Part shown: piece after piece, positions 7,284 to 15,528 of the stretch
How the letters are laid out: each line of letters starts with the position of its first letter
Numbering within the stretch: position 1 is the first letter of the stretch
Assembly (NCBI GenBank): GCA_913009695.1
Contig: CAJVWV010000006.1
Location: 1 to 50,461, forward strand
DNA length: 50,461 bases
Source of the DNA: an uncultured bacterium
GTDB taxonomy: Bacteria; Patescibacteriota; Patescibacteriia; Patescibacteriales; SZUA-104
Reading direction: 5' to 3'
Made by a program: the position numbers and the translations under genes
The notes under the pieces: model-generated
Seen by the model: the letters and a program-made list of their open reading frames with translations, nothing else
Databases searched by the model: none
What the model was told of the DNA's origin: nothing

Positions 7284-8249
7284 TTATGTAATTAACATAT
7301 AAAGCCCCGTACTGACCAGCATTACCCCAATAATCTTCTGCAACAAAACCCCGCCTCCAAGTTCTTCCGCGATAATCCTCGGATGTTTTTTTGATAAAAA
7401 CAAAACAAGCAGGAATAAAAATACATATTGCGCGCCCTGAAGCGAATTAATTAAAGCTACGTTTCCTAAACTTATAGCCCAATTTAACATAATAAAAGCC
7501 AGCGCGGCTAATAATCTTATGCTTAAAAAGAAAAATAAATTTTTCGGAACTTTTCCTTCTTTCCTATGCTCTACTATATGTTTCCGCCAGTCCGGAACAA
7601 ATAAAATTAATAATACTCCTATAAACGTGCCAAGGCGCGACCAAACAAAAGCGCCGATGAACGGCTGATGGCCGTAAATATATTTGATTAAAACATAATA
7701 AGCGGCAAAAAATATAGCTGACACGACCGAATTAATAATAAGCCTGCGTGACGGCCTGTAGTGCGCGTGTATTCCGCCAAGAACATCGCCGAAAATATTT
7801 CTTGCACTCTTCCATACTTCTTTTATAGCATAAAATTTAGTCCTTCTCACGGAAACCAAAATTCCGCCGTAAATCAAAATTAAAAAAGCCAACAACTGCC
7901 TTTCTCCCAAGCTCTGGCCCAAAAAAATAAAAGATAATATAAAACTAAATATCGGCGTTAGCGCCCCAACAATCGGCACGACCCTTGTCGCCTCGCTTTG
8001 ATGCAGTGCCTTATACCAAAAAATCAAAGTTACCAAAAACAATAAGCCGGCCAATAAATCAATGGATAGCTCGCGCAAAGTAGGAATCCATGGAGCAAAT
8101 ATTAATAAAGTAAAATTAAAAATACTCCAGATGCCAACGTAAAAAGCGTAAGTAATAGATGAGTGAATTTTTTTGGAAAGCAAAAATTTATCAGCGACGT
8201 AAACCCCGGCATTTATAAAATAAGCGCTAACTGCTACAAATAACCACAT
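7284..8249 (-). CDS. EamA/DMT-superfamily transporter-like membrane protein
   Basis: About 321 residues from the chosen ATG; the longer reading begins with a TTG that lies inside a CAATTTT heptamer array, so I take the internal Met preceding WLFVAVSAYF. About ten membrane helices form two EamA repeats; FLGQSLGERQLLAFLILIYG ends the first and a similar segment ends the second. A long hydrophilic stretch (about 140-175, HAHYRPSRR) joins the halves. The stop codon is one base from the start of the O-antigen ligase-like gene. The substrate is unknown. Confidence 0.78.
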   Translation of the reverse strand: MWLFVAVSAYFINAGVYVADKFLLSKKIHSSITYAFYVGIWSIFNFTLLIFAPWIPTLRELSIDLLAGLLFLVTLIFWYKALHQSEATRVVPIVGALTPIFSFILSFIFLGQSLGERQLLAFLILIYGGILVSVRRTKFYAIKEVWKSARNIFGDVLGGIHAHYRPSRRLIINSVVSAIFFAAYYVLIKYIYGHQPFIGAFVWSRLGTFIGVLLILFVPDWRKHIVEHRKEGKVPKNLFFFLSIRLLAALAFIMLNWAISLGNVALINSLQGAQYVFLFLLVLFLSKKHPRIIAEELGGGVLLQKIIGVMLVSTGLYMLIT

Positions 8250-8254
8250 GAAAT

Positions 8255-8284
8255 CAATTTTCAATTTTCAATTTTCAATTTTCA
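8255..8284. repeat. Heptamer array (CAATTTT unit)
   Basis: Four consecutive 7-base units upstream of the transporter start codon; the same unit recurs in the 23S rRNA insertion and at 45.5 kb. Confidence 0.93.
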
Positions 8285-8337
8285 AACAATTACTAATTGC
8301 CAAATTGATTAATTAAAAATTGTTTTGAATTTTAAAA

Positions 8338-9597
8338 TTAATTTTTGATAATTAACTCATTGTTCTTACAAATTTCCGCGTAAACTTTTGCGCTTGGTCG
8401 TATTTTTCGTTCCTGTGTTTTGTAATCTATTTCTACTAATCCAAACCTCGGCCAAAATCCCTTGTCCCATTCATGATTATCAAGAAACGACCAATATAAA
8501 TATCCTCTTATATCAACCCCGTCTTTAATTGCCATAAAAACATTTTTTAATGTTTCCTTTATGAACCACTCTCGATTTTTATCGTCTTTGTCCGCTAATC
8601 CATTCTCGGTAATATAAATAGGTAAATTATATTTTTTTAAACCAACCAAAACCGAATAAATAGATTTTGGATAAATTTCCCAGCCTAAATCATTTAGAAT
8701 TTTATTTTCATTTTTATTAAAACCGTAATTTATTCTATTGTGAAAATAATGATTTAATCCAATAAAATCCAGGTGCTTTTCAATTTTTCCTAAAAATCTA
8801 AAATTCCACCAATTATCGGCAAATTTTTTAAACAATCTATTGATGGGTTTTTTCTTATAATCTTCAAAATGAATATTGTTTTTCGCGATACCAATATTAT
8901 AGTTTTGATTAATTGACTTTAGCGCCAGATAAGTTTCAATATGCGCTTTTATTAAATTTTTTCCTACATTTAAATATTTAATAATACTTTTTTTATTCGG
9001 TGACCAACTTCCTTGTAAGTATGACTTAGTGGAATATATTTCCGGCTCATTAAATATTATCCAAAATTTTACATCTTTTAATTCGCTAGATATTTTCTTG
9101 GCGTATTGAATAAAATTATCTATTGTTTTTTTATTTTCCCAGCCGCCATTATCTCTTACCCACAAAGGTAAAGTCCAGTGCCAAAGAGTAACAAAGGGCT
9201 CTATCCCTCTTTCTTTAAGTGAGCTTATAACGTTTCTATAATGTTCAATTTCTTTTTCATTAAATTTTCCTTCTTCTGGTTCAATCCTTGACCATTCAAT
9301 TGATAACCTATGCGCGTTATGATTTAAAGATTTAGCAATATCAAAATCTTCCTTATATCTATTATAGTGATCGCAGGCAATGCCTGAAATATAATTTTGT
9401 GGCTCAAACATTTCTGGAAATTTTTCTTTTTGCCAGTTTTGCCATTTATTATTAGCTTCCCCCGCCAATCTCTCCGCATTCTTCTTTTCCCATTCCGACC
9501 AATCATTAATATTTCCGCCCTCAACTTGATGGGCGGAAGTGCTTGCTCCCCAATAAAAATTTTGAGGAAAATTTAATGTTTTTTCTTTATTATTCAT
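8338..9597 (-). CDS. Glycoside hydrolase family 1 (beta-glucosidase-like)
   Basis: 419 residues, close to the 420-480 usual for GH1. The N-terminal FPQNFYWGASTSAHQVEG is the GH1 N-terminal signature. FNEPEIY (about residue 180) carries the acid/base Glu of the N-E-P motif, and PIYITENGLAD (about 325) carries the nucleophile of I-T-E-N-G. The C-terminal GYLYWSFLDNHEW is also characteristic. GH1 enzymes are (beta/alpha)8 barrels that hydrolyse beta-linked glucosides, galactosides or 6-phospho forms; the exact substrate is not evident. There is no signal peptide, so a cytoplasmic enzyme is expected. It is set off from its neighbours by 88 bases on the 3' side and by a plus-strand promoter region on the 5' side. 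Confidence 0.95.
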   Translation of the reverse strand: MNNKEKTLNFPQNFYWGASTSAHQVEGGNINDWSEWEKKNAERLAGEANNKWQNWQKEKFPEMFEPQNYISGIACDHYNRYKEDFDIAKSLNHNAHRLSIEWSRIEPEEGKFNEKEIEHYRNVISSLKERGIEPFVTLWHWTLPLWVRDNGGWENKKTIDNFIQYAKKISSELKDVKFWIIFNEPEIYSTKSYLQGSWSPNKKSIIKYLNVGKNLIKAHIETYLALKSINQNYNIGIAKNNIHFEDYKKKPINRLFKKFADNWWNFRFLGKIEKHLDFIGLNHYFHNRINYGFNKNENKILNDLGWEIYPKSIYSVLVGLKKYNLPIYITENGLADKDDKNREWFIKETLKNVFMAIKDGVDIRGYLYWSFLDNHEWDKGFWPRFGLVEIDYKTQERKIRPSAKVYAEICKNNELIIKN

Positions 9598-9667
9598 TTT
9601 TTTAATAATTTATCACCTATTATAATTATAGCATTTTTTGAGTTATTTTCGCAAAAAACCAAAAAAC

Positions 9668-9698
9668 TTGACAAATTATTAAGATATGATAATATATT
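9668..9698 (+). promoter_or_regulatory. Promoter for the T-box transcript
   Basis: A perfect TTGACA at 9668-9673 is followed by an A+T-rich -10 candidate (GATAAT/TAATAT around 9688-9698). It is placed just before the structured leader. The exact -10 is uncertain. Confidence 0.6.
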
Positions 9699-9721
9699 CT
9701 TAGTTATTTAAAACTACAAAA

Positions 9722-10022
9722 CCCATAACTTATGTCCCCGTATTCGGGGATTGGGCATAGGTTAGCCGCAAGGCAGGGTGATTTCTGCTACTACCCGCGC
9801 ATAGTGCGGGGCGAGGTGGAAATCCGGCATCCTCCGTAATCATAGGATAATCAATGTCTTCCGCCGTTTGGCGGAGTAAGAGTTGATGAGTGGAACAAAG
9901 GTCGCTTTCCATAGCGGTTTTTTTGTTTTAAAAGGGTGGTACCACGTGTAGTCAAATTTATTAAGACTTCTCGTCCCTTTATCTGTATTTTATATATGGA
10001 TAAAGAGATGGGAAGTTTTTTG
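9722..10022 (+). promoter_or_regulatory. T-box riboswitch leader with intrinsic terminator
   Basis: AAAGGGTGGTACCACG (9931-9946) matches the T-box consensus AGGGTGGNACCGCG. Its 5' AAAGGG can pair with CCCTTT of CGTCCCTTT (9972-9980) to form the antiterminator. The alternative terminator is CTTCTCGTCCCTTTATC pairing with GATAAAGAGATGGGAAG (9967-10015), followed by TTTTTT. Upstream (9724-9925) are several stems, including CCGCC/GGCGG and GAGG/CCTC. The variable base in TGGT predicts a tRNA with discriminator A, which argues against Trp, Cys, Gly and Ser. I could not place the specifier codon, so the sensed amino acid is unknown. The only gene downstream is the 42-residue zinc-knuckle gene. Confidence 0.78.
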
Positions 10023-10077
10023 TTTCCCAAATTGATCATTAAAACTAAAAATAAATAAAAGTATAAAAGGAGAAAAA

Positions 10078-10206
10078 ATGCCTGACAAAACAAAAGTAAA
10101 AAAAGAAAAATGCGGAAAATGCGGAGCAGAACTTGAATTTATATCCCAACCAGGATGGGGCGTTCCAAAAAAGAAAGGATGTCCAAATGGTTGCCCGCAA
10201 AAATAA
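10078..10206 (+). CDS. 42-residue zinc-knuckle-like protein under T-box control
   Basis: The peptide starts with a lysine-rich segment (MPDKTKVKKEK), then CGKCG, a hydrophobic ELEFIS stretch, PGWGVPKKK and CPNGCP. The four cysteines in a C-x2-C...C-x3-C arrangement suggest one structural zinc site. The ATG has a strong Shine-Dalgarno (AAAGGAG, 6 bases away), rare in this contig. It is the sole gene between the T-box terminator and the terminator at 10222-10258. I do not recognise the family. In Bacillus subtilis the T-box-controlled rtpA gene also encodes a small zinc protein (anti-TRAP), but no sequence similarity is visible, so that is only an analogy. Confidence 0.75.
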   Translation: MPDKTKVKKEKCGKCGAELEFISQPGWGVPKKKGCPNGCPQK

Positions 10207-10221
10207 ACCCTCAAACACAAA

Positions 10222-10258
10222 AGCCGTCCCGATATTTATATCAGTACGGCTCTTTTTT
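10222..10258 (+). terminator. Rho-independent terminator
   Basis: AGCCGT (10222-10227) pairs with ACGGCT (10246-10251), followed by CTTTTTTATTTT. It closes the zinc-knuckle transcript before the convergent GlyRS gene. Confidence 0.85.
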
Positions 10259-10270
10259 ATTTTAAAAATT

Positions 10271-11662
10271 TTATTTTTCTAATTTCTCTTTTAAATAATC
10301 TTTTAATCCTTCTATTTTTATTCTGTCTTGCTTCATTGTATCCCTGTCCCTTACTGTAACATCGCCGTTATCCAAGCTGTCAAAATCAATCGTTAAACAG
10401 AAAGGCGTTCCAATTTCATCCTGTCGCCTATACCTTTTTCCAATATTTCCATTATCGTCAAATTCGCACATAAATTCCCCTTTTAAATTATCATAAACCT
10501 CACGCGCTTTTTTAACTAAGTCCGGTTTATTTTTAAGTAATGGAAATACAGCAACTTTAATCGGCGCTAAATTTTTAGGGAATTTCATAACTACTCTTAT
10601 TTCTTTATCTACTTTTTCTTCCATATATGCTTCAGTAATTACAGCCAAGAAAGTTCGGTCAACGCCGGCGGAAGTTTCCACAACGTGCGGAATATATTTT
10701 TCATTTGTTATCGGATCACGGTAGCTCAAATCTTCTCCCGAACATTTTGTGTGCTGAGTTAAGTCATAATCTCCTCGGGCGTGAATTCCTTCAAGCTCCT
10801 GAAAACCGAACGGAAAATTATATTCAATATCCCAAGCAGCCTTCGCATAAAAAACTAAATTCTCATGCTCGTGCCATTTTAAATTTTTTTCTTTAATGCC
10901 TAAATCAATATAATACTGCCAGCGCCTCTTTTTCCACTCTTCATACATTTTCATTTCCTCGTCAGGACGGACAAACATCTGCATTTCCATTTGTTCAAAT
11001 TCGCGTTTTCTAAAAATAAACTGACGCGCCGTAATTTCGTTCCGGAAAGCTTTTCCGATCTGCGCTATTCCAAAAGGAACCCGCACTCTAGATGAATCTA
11101 AAACATTCTTAAAATTTATATAAATACCTTGGCAAGTTTCCCCGCGAAGATAAACAGGAGACTTATCCCAATCTCCGGTAAAATTACCAAGATTTGATTT
11201 AACTAAAAGATTAAAACTTTTTGCCGGAGCAAAATCGCTTTTTCCGCACTTCGGGCATTTTATTTTTTTCTTATTATCCACCAATAACTTATTAATTTTT
11301 TCCTCGCTCATCTTTTCATCAGCAAAAATACCAGCTTCCTCAAGAATATGATCAACCCTGCTTCTCGTATGGCACTTTCGGCATTCAGAAAGAGGATCAG
11401 AAAATCCGCCAACATGTCCCGACGCTTCCCAAACCTTCGGATGCATAAAAATACTGGAATCAATTCCAACTATATTTTCATTTCCCTGAACCATCGCTTT
11501 CCACCAAACATCTTTTATATTATTTGCAAGCTCTACTCCGTATGTTCCATAATCATAAACTGCCGCGAATCCTCCGTAAATTTCCGAAGAAGGAAACACA
11601 AAACCCCGCCTCTTACATAAAGAAACGATTTTTTCCATTAAATTATTATCTTGTTTATTCAT
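10271..11662 (-). CDS. glyQS: Glycyl-tRNA synthetase (dimeric GlyQS type)
   Basis: 463 residues, the single-chain class II glycyl-tRNA synthetase rather than the alpha/beta form. Motif 1-2 region: GFVFPSSEIYGGFAAVYDYG at the N-terminus. Zinc-binding Cys pairs lie at CRKCHTRS (about 92) and CPKCGKSDF (about 137). Motif 2 contains FRNEITARQFIFRKREFEQME (about 205-225, in two pieces) and motif 3 contains the SAGVDRTFLAV run. The C-terminal anticodon-binding domain begins near LAPIKVAVFPLL. It charges tRNA-Gly. The start is the first Met; no Shine-Dalgarno is visible. The ArgRS gene is 24 bases upstream on the same strand, so the two may be co-transcribed. Confidence 0.95.
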   Translation of the reverse strand: MNKQDNNLMEKIVSLCKRRGFVFPSSEIYGGFAAVYDYGTYGVELANNIKDVWWKAMVQGNENIVGIDSSIFMHPKVWEASGHVGGFSDPLSECRKCHTRSRVDHILEEAGIFADEKMSEEKINKLLVDNKKKIKCPKCGKSDFAPAKSFNLLVKSNLGNFTGDWDKSPVYLRGETCQGIYINFKNVLDSSRVRVPFGIAQIGKAFRNEITARQFIFRKREFEQMEMQMFVRPDEEMKMYEEWKKRRWQYYIDLGIKEKNLKWHEHENLVFYAKAAWDIEYNFPFGFQELEGIHARGDYDLTQHTKCSGEDLSYRDPITNEKYIPHVVETSAGVDRTFLAVITEAYMEEKVDKEIRVVMKFPKNLAPIKVAVFPLLKNKPDLVKKAREVYDNLKGEFMCEFDDNGNIGKRYRRQDEIGTPFCLTIDFDSLDNGDVTVRDRDTMKQDRIKIEGLKDYLKEKLEK

Positions 11663-11686
11663 AGTATTTATATTCTACATTTATTT

Positions 11687-13468
11687 TTACATTTCTTCAA
11701 CCACTTCAATACCTAATAATCTTAATCCATTATCAATAATCTGCGCCACAGTATTTATTAACACCAATCTCGCTTCCATAATTTCTTTTTTCGCCTTTAA
11801 AACCGGGACACTATGATAATAATCATTAAAATCACGAGCTAATTCAAATAAATATTTAGCAATCTCAGATGGATCATAATTTTCCCCCGCCCTACTAACT
11901 ATATCCGGATACTTCGCCATTTTCATAATTAATTCACTTTCTTTATTCTCAGTTAAATTATCAAAATCAATATTTGTTTTCTTGCTTTCTTGCTTGTCCT
12001 CCGAAATTTTAATGTAGGGGGGCTTTCTTGCTTTCTTGTTTATGCTTTGTATTCTCGCGTACGTATATTGCAAATATGCCGACGTGTACCCTGAAAACTG
12101 CAATGCCTTATTTATATCAAATGTAATAACCTGATTAGCGTTCACTTTTATCATTTCAAATTTAATTGCGCCGTTAACGATTTTTCCAGCTATTTGTTCA
12201 ATTTTTTTATCGCTCCAATCTTTATGGCGTTTTTTAATTTCTTGAACAGCTTTTTTCGTTACTTTTTCTCTTAAATCTTCATATGTGATTACGTTTCCTG
12301 TACGCGATGACATCATTCCAGTCGGAAGCTTAACAAAATCATAACATAGGTGGACATTCTTTTTCTTGTGCCCCATTAACTCTAAAATTTTAAATAATTG
12401 CTTAAAATATTGCCCTTGCCTTATGTCAACAACATAAATTGATTCATCTAATTTATATTTTTTAAATTTTTCTTCAGCTAAAGCAAGGTCGGCAACAGGA
12501 TAAAGGGCTGTGCCATCTGAACGCATAAAAACAAGTATGCCAAGATTATATTTATTTAAATCAGCAATTATAGCCCCTTCACTTTTTTCCAATATTCTTT
12601 TTTCGTACAATTCAGCAGTAAGATTCAGTCCTTTTTTCATTACTTCACTTTCATAAAAAATATGATCAAACTTTACCCCCAACTCTTTATAAATTTCATC
12701 CATATATTTAATGCTCCATTCTCTTGTTTCTTGCCATAATTTATATTCCGGTCCCTTTCTTGATTCAATTCTTTTCATCATAAATGACACAAATTGTTTT
12801 AAACTTTCATCTTCTTCTAATTTTTTAGTCGCCAATAAATATTGCTTGCCCAAAAAATAACCTCTATCTCTCCAATTTTTTGCTATTTTTTTTGTTAAAT
12901 CCGAAAATTTTTCATAATACCACAACGTTTTAGCGACATGAATGCCGAAGTCATTAATATAGGAAACCGGAATGGACTTATAGCCATTGGCGGATAAAAT
13001 TTTATTAACCGCGTCGCCGTAGCAAATATTCCGCAAATGTCCGACATGATATTCTTTATGCGTATTGGCATTGGAATATTCAATCATTACTTTTTTATTT
13101 TTTCCGCTTTTATTTTCGCCGTACTTTTCTTTTTCTTTGTTAATTTCTTTTATAACATTTTCTGTTAAATAATTTTTATTTAAAATAAAATTTAAATAAG
13201 GGCCGATCGCTTTTACTGAAACAAAAAATTCGTTCGCCTCAACCCTTCCGACAAGCCAGCTAGCCGTTTCGGTCGCTGTTTTTCCTATTTTTTTCTTGTC
13301 CGCCGAAGCTTTGGCGTAGGCGGAAGCTATATCAAAACAAGGCATACTCAAATCGCCAAATTCAGGATTAGGCGGAAAAATTAATAGAGACGCTTGAACT
13401 AAATTTTTAGTAAGCGCCTTATTTATTTCTTTGGCTATATTTTGTTTTATTTTTTCTAATGTATACAT
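11687..13468 (-). CDS. argS: Arginyl-tRNA synthetase with a palindrome-encoded insert
   Basis: About 593 residues from the ATG preceding YTLEKIKQNI. A longer reading runs into the REP-like repeat upstream and is not credible. The class I HIGH motif is HVGH (in KEYHVGHLRNICYGD), and the tRNA-Arg-specific N-terminal Add domain precedes it. A KMSKS-like region is MMSSRTGNVITYEDL (about 410), and the DALR anticodon domain ends the protein. An insert reading SAYAKASAD lies near residue 48 between FDIA and KKIGK, where other ArgRS proteins have no extra residues. It is encoded by TCCGCCTACGCCAAAGCTTC plus CGGCGGA (13307-13332). The start codon is 8 bases from a REP-like element, leaving almost no room for a native promoter. 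Confidence 0.94.
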   Translation of the reverse strand: MYTLEKIKQNIAKEINKALTKNLVQASLLIFPPNPEFGDLSMPCFDIASAYAKASADKKKIGKTATETASWLVGRVEANEFFVSVKAIGPYLNFILNKNYLTENVIKEINKEKEKYGENKSGKNKKVMIEYSNANTHKEYHVGHLRNICYGDAVNKILSANGYKSIPVSYINDFGIHVAKTLWYYEKFSDLTKKIAKNWRDRGYFLGKQYLLATKKLEEDESLKQFVSFMMKRIESRKGPEYKLWQETREWSIKYMDEIYKELGVKFDHIFYESEVMKKGLNLTAELYEKRILEKSEGAIIADLNKYNLGILVFMRSDGTALYPVADLALAEEKFKKYKLDESIYVVDIRQGQYFKQLFKILELMGHKKKNVHLCYDFVKLPTGMMSSRTGNVITYEDLREKVTKKAVQEIKKRHKDWSDKKIEQIAGKIVNGAIKFEMIKVNANQVITFDINKALQFSGYTSAYLQYTYARIQSINKKARKPPYIKISEDKQESKKTNIDFDNLTENKESELIMKMAKYPDIVSRAGENYDPSEIAKYLFELARDFNDYYHSVPVLKAKKEIMEARLVLINTVAQIIDNGLRLLGIEVVEEM

Positions 13469-13475
13469 ACTATTT

Positions 13476-13581
13476 AGCGGACTGTTTGTCCCGACGCTTC
13501 GGGATGGACAGTTTGCCTGAACAAAATGTGGATTAACGCCGACGCAAACTGTCCGTTCGCTCCGCTCACAAACAGTCCGCT
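13476..13581. repeat. REP-like compound palindrome, copy 1
   Basis: 106 bases bounded by AGCGGACTGTTTGT and its exact reverse complement. An inner pair GACAGTTTGC/GCAAACTGTC and a small hairpin TCCCGACGCTTCGGGA lie inside. It is nearly identical to 14196-14301 in the same orientation; the two copies flank the transposase remnant. Confidence 0.95.
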
Positions 13582-13589
13582 GAGATATT

Positions 13590-14168
13590 TTAATCAAATA
13601 ATATATTTTCAATCTCTACCCAATTTTGTCTCTCTAATTTCTCAATCATTATTTTATTATACGCCCCCAATCCTTCTAATAAATTTAAAATAATTCTTTT
13701 GTCTGGCAATGTGCCATTTCTGATTCCTATATAATCTTGCGCGCTTGACCAAACCCAATCATCAGGCAATTTTACTAATTGAGCGCTAACAGGATTTAAA
13801 TGAATATAAAAAATTAATTCCAATAACTGCGCCTCTGATTTTACTTCTTTGGCCTTAAATCTTCCTTGAAATAAGTGTCCTATTCTATTATGTTTTTTAT
13901 TAAAATAATTTGAATAACTTGTATGTAGTCCACCCATGCATTTTGACAGCGGAATTTCGCTATTTTGTTTTATTTCAAAATGTATATGATTCGGCATTAA
14001 ACAATATCCAAGTAATACAGCGTCATATTTTTCTAAATATTTTTTTAATACTATTAACTAAAAAATGTAATCGTTTTTATCTAAAAATATATTTTCTTTA
14101 TTGTTGCCGCGATTGTAGATATGATAAATTCCACCTTTATAATAATTTTTATATCTATCTAGTCTCAT
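13590..14168 (-). pseudogene. REP-associated tyrosine transposase (RAYT/Y1), broken
   Basis: The N-terminal part reads MRLDRYKNYYKGGIYHIYNR and then GNNKENIFLDKNDYIF before an in-frame TAG at 14058-14060. The frame continues with LKKYLEKYDAVLLGYCLMPN, then HIH, the histidine pair of the HUH metal site. LIFYIHLNPVSA carries the expected catalytic tyrosine, and a C-terminal helix follows. RAYT proteins are single-strand transposases that mobilise REP palindromes; the two flanking 106-base repeats fit that pairing. The interrupting stop suggests inactivation, although a truncated protein from the internal Met (13590-13997) retains the HUH and Tyr motifs. Confidence 0.85.
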
Positions 14169-14195
14169 AAAATTAATGCGACGAACATACCGTCA

Positions 14196-14301
14196 AGCGG
14201 ACTGTTTATCCCGACGCTTCGGGATGGACAGTTTGCCTGAACAAAATGTGGATTAACGCCGACGCAAACTGTCCGTTCGCTCCGCTCATAAACAGTCCGC
14301 T
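14196..14301. repeat. REP-like compound palindrome, copy 2
   Basis: It differs from copy 1 by only two visible bases. Both are in the terminal arms and compensate each other: GTTTGT/ACAAAC in copy 1 becomes GTTTAT/ATAAAC here, keeping the arms perfectly complementary. Confidence 0.95.
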
Positions 14302-14311
14302 GGCATCACAA

Positions 14312-15520
14312 TCATGCTAAAACTACTTTTATAAACCCTCTCTTCCCTTTCTGAATTATTACGCCTTCTTTTGTAGCTTTAACTTCTAAATTAACATCTT
14401 TAACAATCTCCCCACCAACCTTTACTCCGCCCTGTTCAATCAATCTTCTCGCTTCACTTTTAGAACTCGCCAATTTTATTTCAACCAATAAATCAACTAT
14501 ATTGATATTCGTAATTCGTAATTCGTAATTCGTAATTTCGTCAGGTATTTCTTTTTTTTGTATTGTTTTCCTAAAATTTTCTTCCGCCTCTTTAGCTTTT
14601 TTCTCTCCATGATAAATCTTAACAATCTCTCGCGCTAATTCCATTTTTAAATTCCGAGGATTTTTTCCTTCTTTTAATTGTTTTTTAATCTCATCAATTT
14701 TATCTAATGGCAAGAACGTACATAACTCAAAATACCTAATAATCATTTCATCCACTATAGACATAATTTTACCGTACATATCTTCAGAACTTTCGGTTAA
14801 GGCAATATAATTGTCTAAACTTTTGCTCATTTTGTCTTTACCATGAACGCCTTCAAGTATAGGACAAGTTATTATATCTTGTTCGGGTTGGTTATATCTT
14901 TTCTGCAGCTGTCTTCCCATGAGCAAATTAAACTTCTGATCCGTACCGCCAATTTCAACGTCCGATTTCAACTCTACTGAATCATACCCCTGCATAACCG
15001 GATACATGAACTCCTGTAAACTTAAATCAATATCATTTTTGATCCTTTTCTTAAAGTCAGATCTATGAGCTACCTGCGCGTAAGTTACTTTTGAAGTTAA
15101 TTCTATTATTTCTTTAAAATTTAATTTTGCCAACCATTTTGAGTTATATTTTACTTTAATCTTTCGCATGTTCAATATCATTCCAGCCTGCTTAGTATAG
15201 GTCTTCATATTTTTTTTGATTTCTTTGTCGGTTAAAGGCTTCCTTTCAGATGATCTTCCCGTAGGATCTCCTATACGAGCGGTAAAATCTCCAATTAAAA
15301 AGATGACCTGATGCCCCAAGTCTTGAAATTCTTTTAGTTTACGCAGAACAACAGCATGCCCTAAATGAAGCACCGAACCGGTTGGATCAATACCAAATTT
15401 TATTTTTAGTTTTTTTCCAGACAATAATTTCTTTCTTAAGCTCTCTCTAACTAAAACTTCTTCTACTCCCCGCGTCAAAACCTCATCTATTCTATTTTTA
15501 TCAATTATAACTTTTCTCAT
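14312..15520 (-). CDS. tyrS: Tyrosyl-tRNA synthetase with a heptamer-array insert
   Basis: 402 residues, class I. GIDPTGSVLHLGHAVVLRKL (about 44-63) contains the HIGH-like HLGH. KMSKSLDNYI (about 230) is the KMSKS loop. IGDFTARIGDPTGRSSERKP and the VMQGYDSVELKSDVEIGGTD region form the tyrosine-binding pocket of the TyrZ-type enzyme. The C-terminal S4-like domain (ASSKSEARRLIEQGGVKV) binds tRNA. Between the catalytic and S4 domains lies ITNYELRITN, encoded by a TAATTCG heptamer array at 14508-14537, a linker that should tolerate extra residues. The gene starts 8 bases after the DUF389 gene's stop, so they are probably co-transcribed. Confidence 0.95.
   Translation of the reverse strand: MRKVIIDKNRIDEVLTRGVEEVLVRESLRKKLLSGKKLKIKFGIDPTGSVLHLGHAVVLRKLKEFQDLGHQVIFLIGDFTARIGDPTGRSSERKPLTDKEIKKNMKTYTKQAGMILNMRKIKVKYNSKWLAKLNFKEIIELTSKVTYAQVAHRSDFKKRIKNDIDLSLQEFMYPVMQGYDSVELKSDVEIGGTDQKFNLLMGRQLQKRYNQPEQDIITCPILEGVHGKDKMSKSLDNYIALTESSEDMYGKIMSIVDEMIIRYFELCTFLPLDKIDEIKKQLKEGKNPRNLKMELAREIVKIYHGEKKAKEAEENFRKTIQKKEIPDEITNYELRITNINIVDLLVEIKLASSKSEARRLIEQGGVKVGGEIVKDVNLEVKATKEGVIIQKGKRGFIKVVLA
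14508..14537. repeat. Heptamer array (TAATTCG unit) inside tyrS
   Basis: Four units of the 7-base repeat, read in frame as a NYELRIT-type peptide in TyrRS. Confidence 0.93.
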
Positions 15521-15528
15521 AAATATTA

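Noticed and set aside
9722-10022. Assignment of the T-box to tryptophan by analogy with anti-TRAP
   Set aside because: The TGGT variable base predicts discriminator A, and tRNA-Trp normally has G; I could not locate a specifier codon.
14058-14060. Reassignment of TAG as sense because it interrupts the RAYT frame
   Set aside because: Essential genes in the window use normal stops, and known CPR recoding concerns TGA. A dead transposase is simpler.
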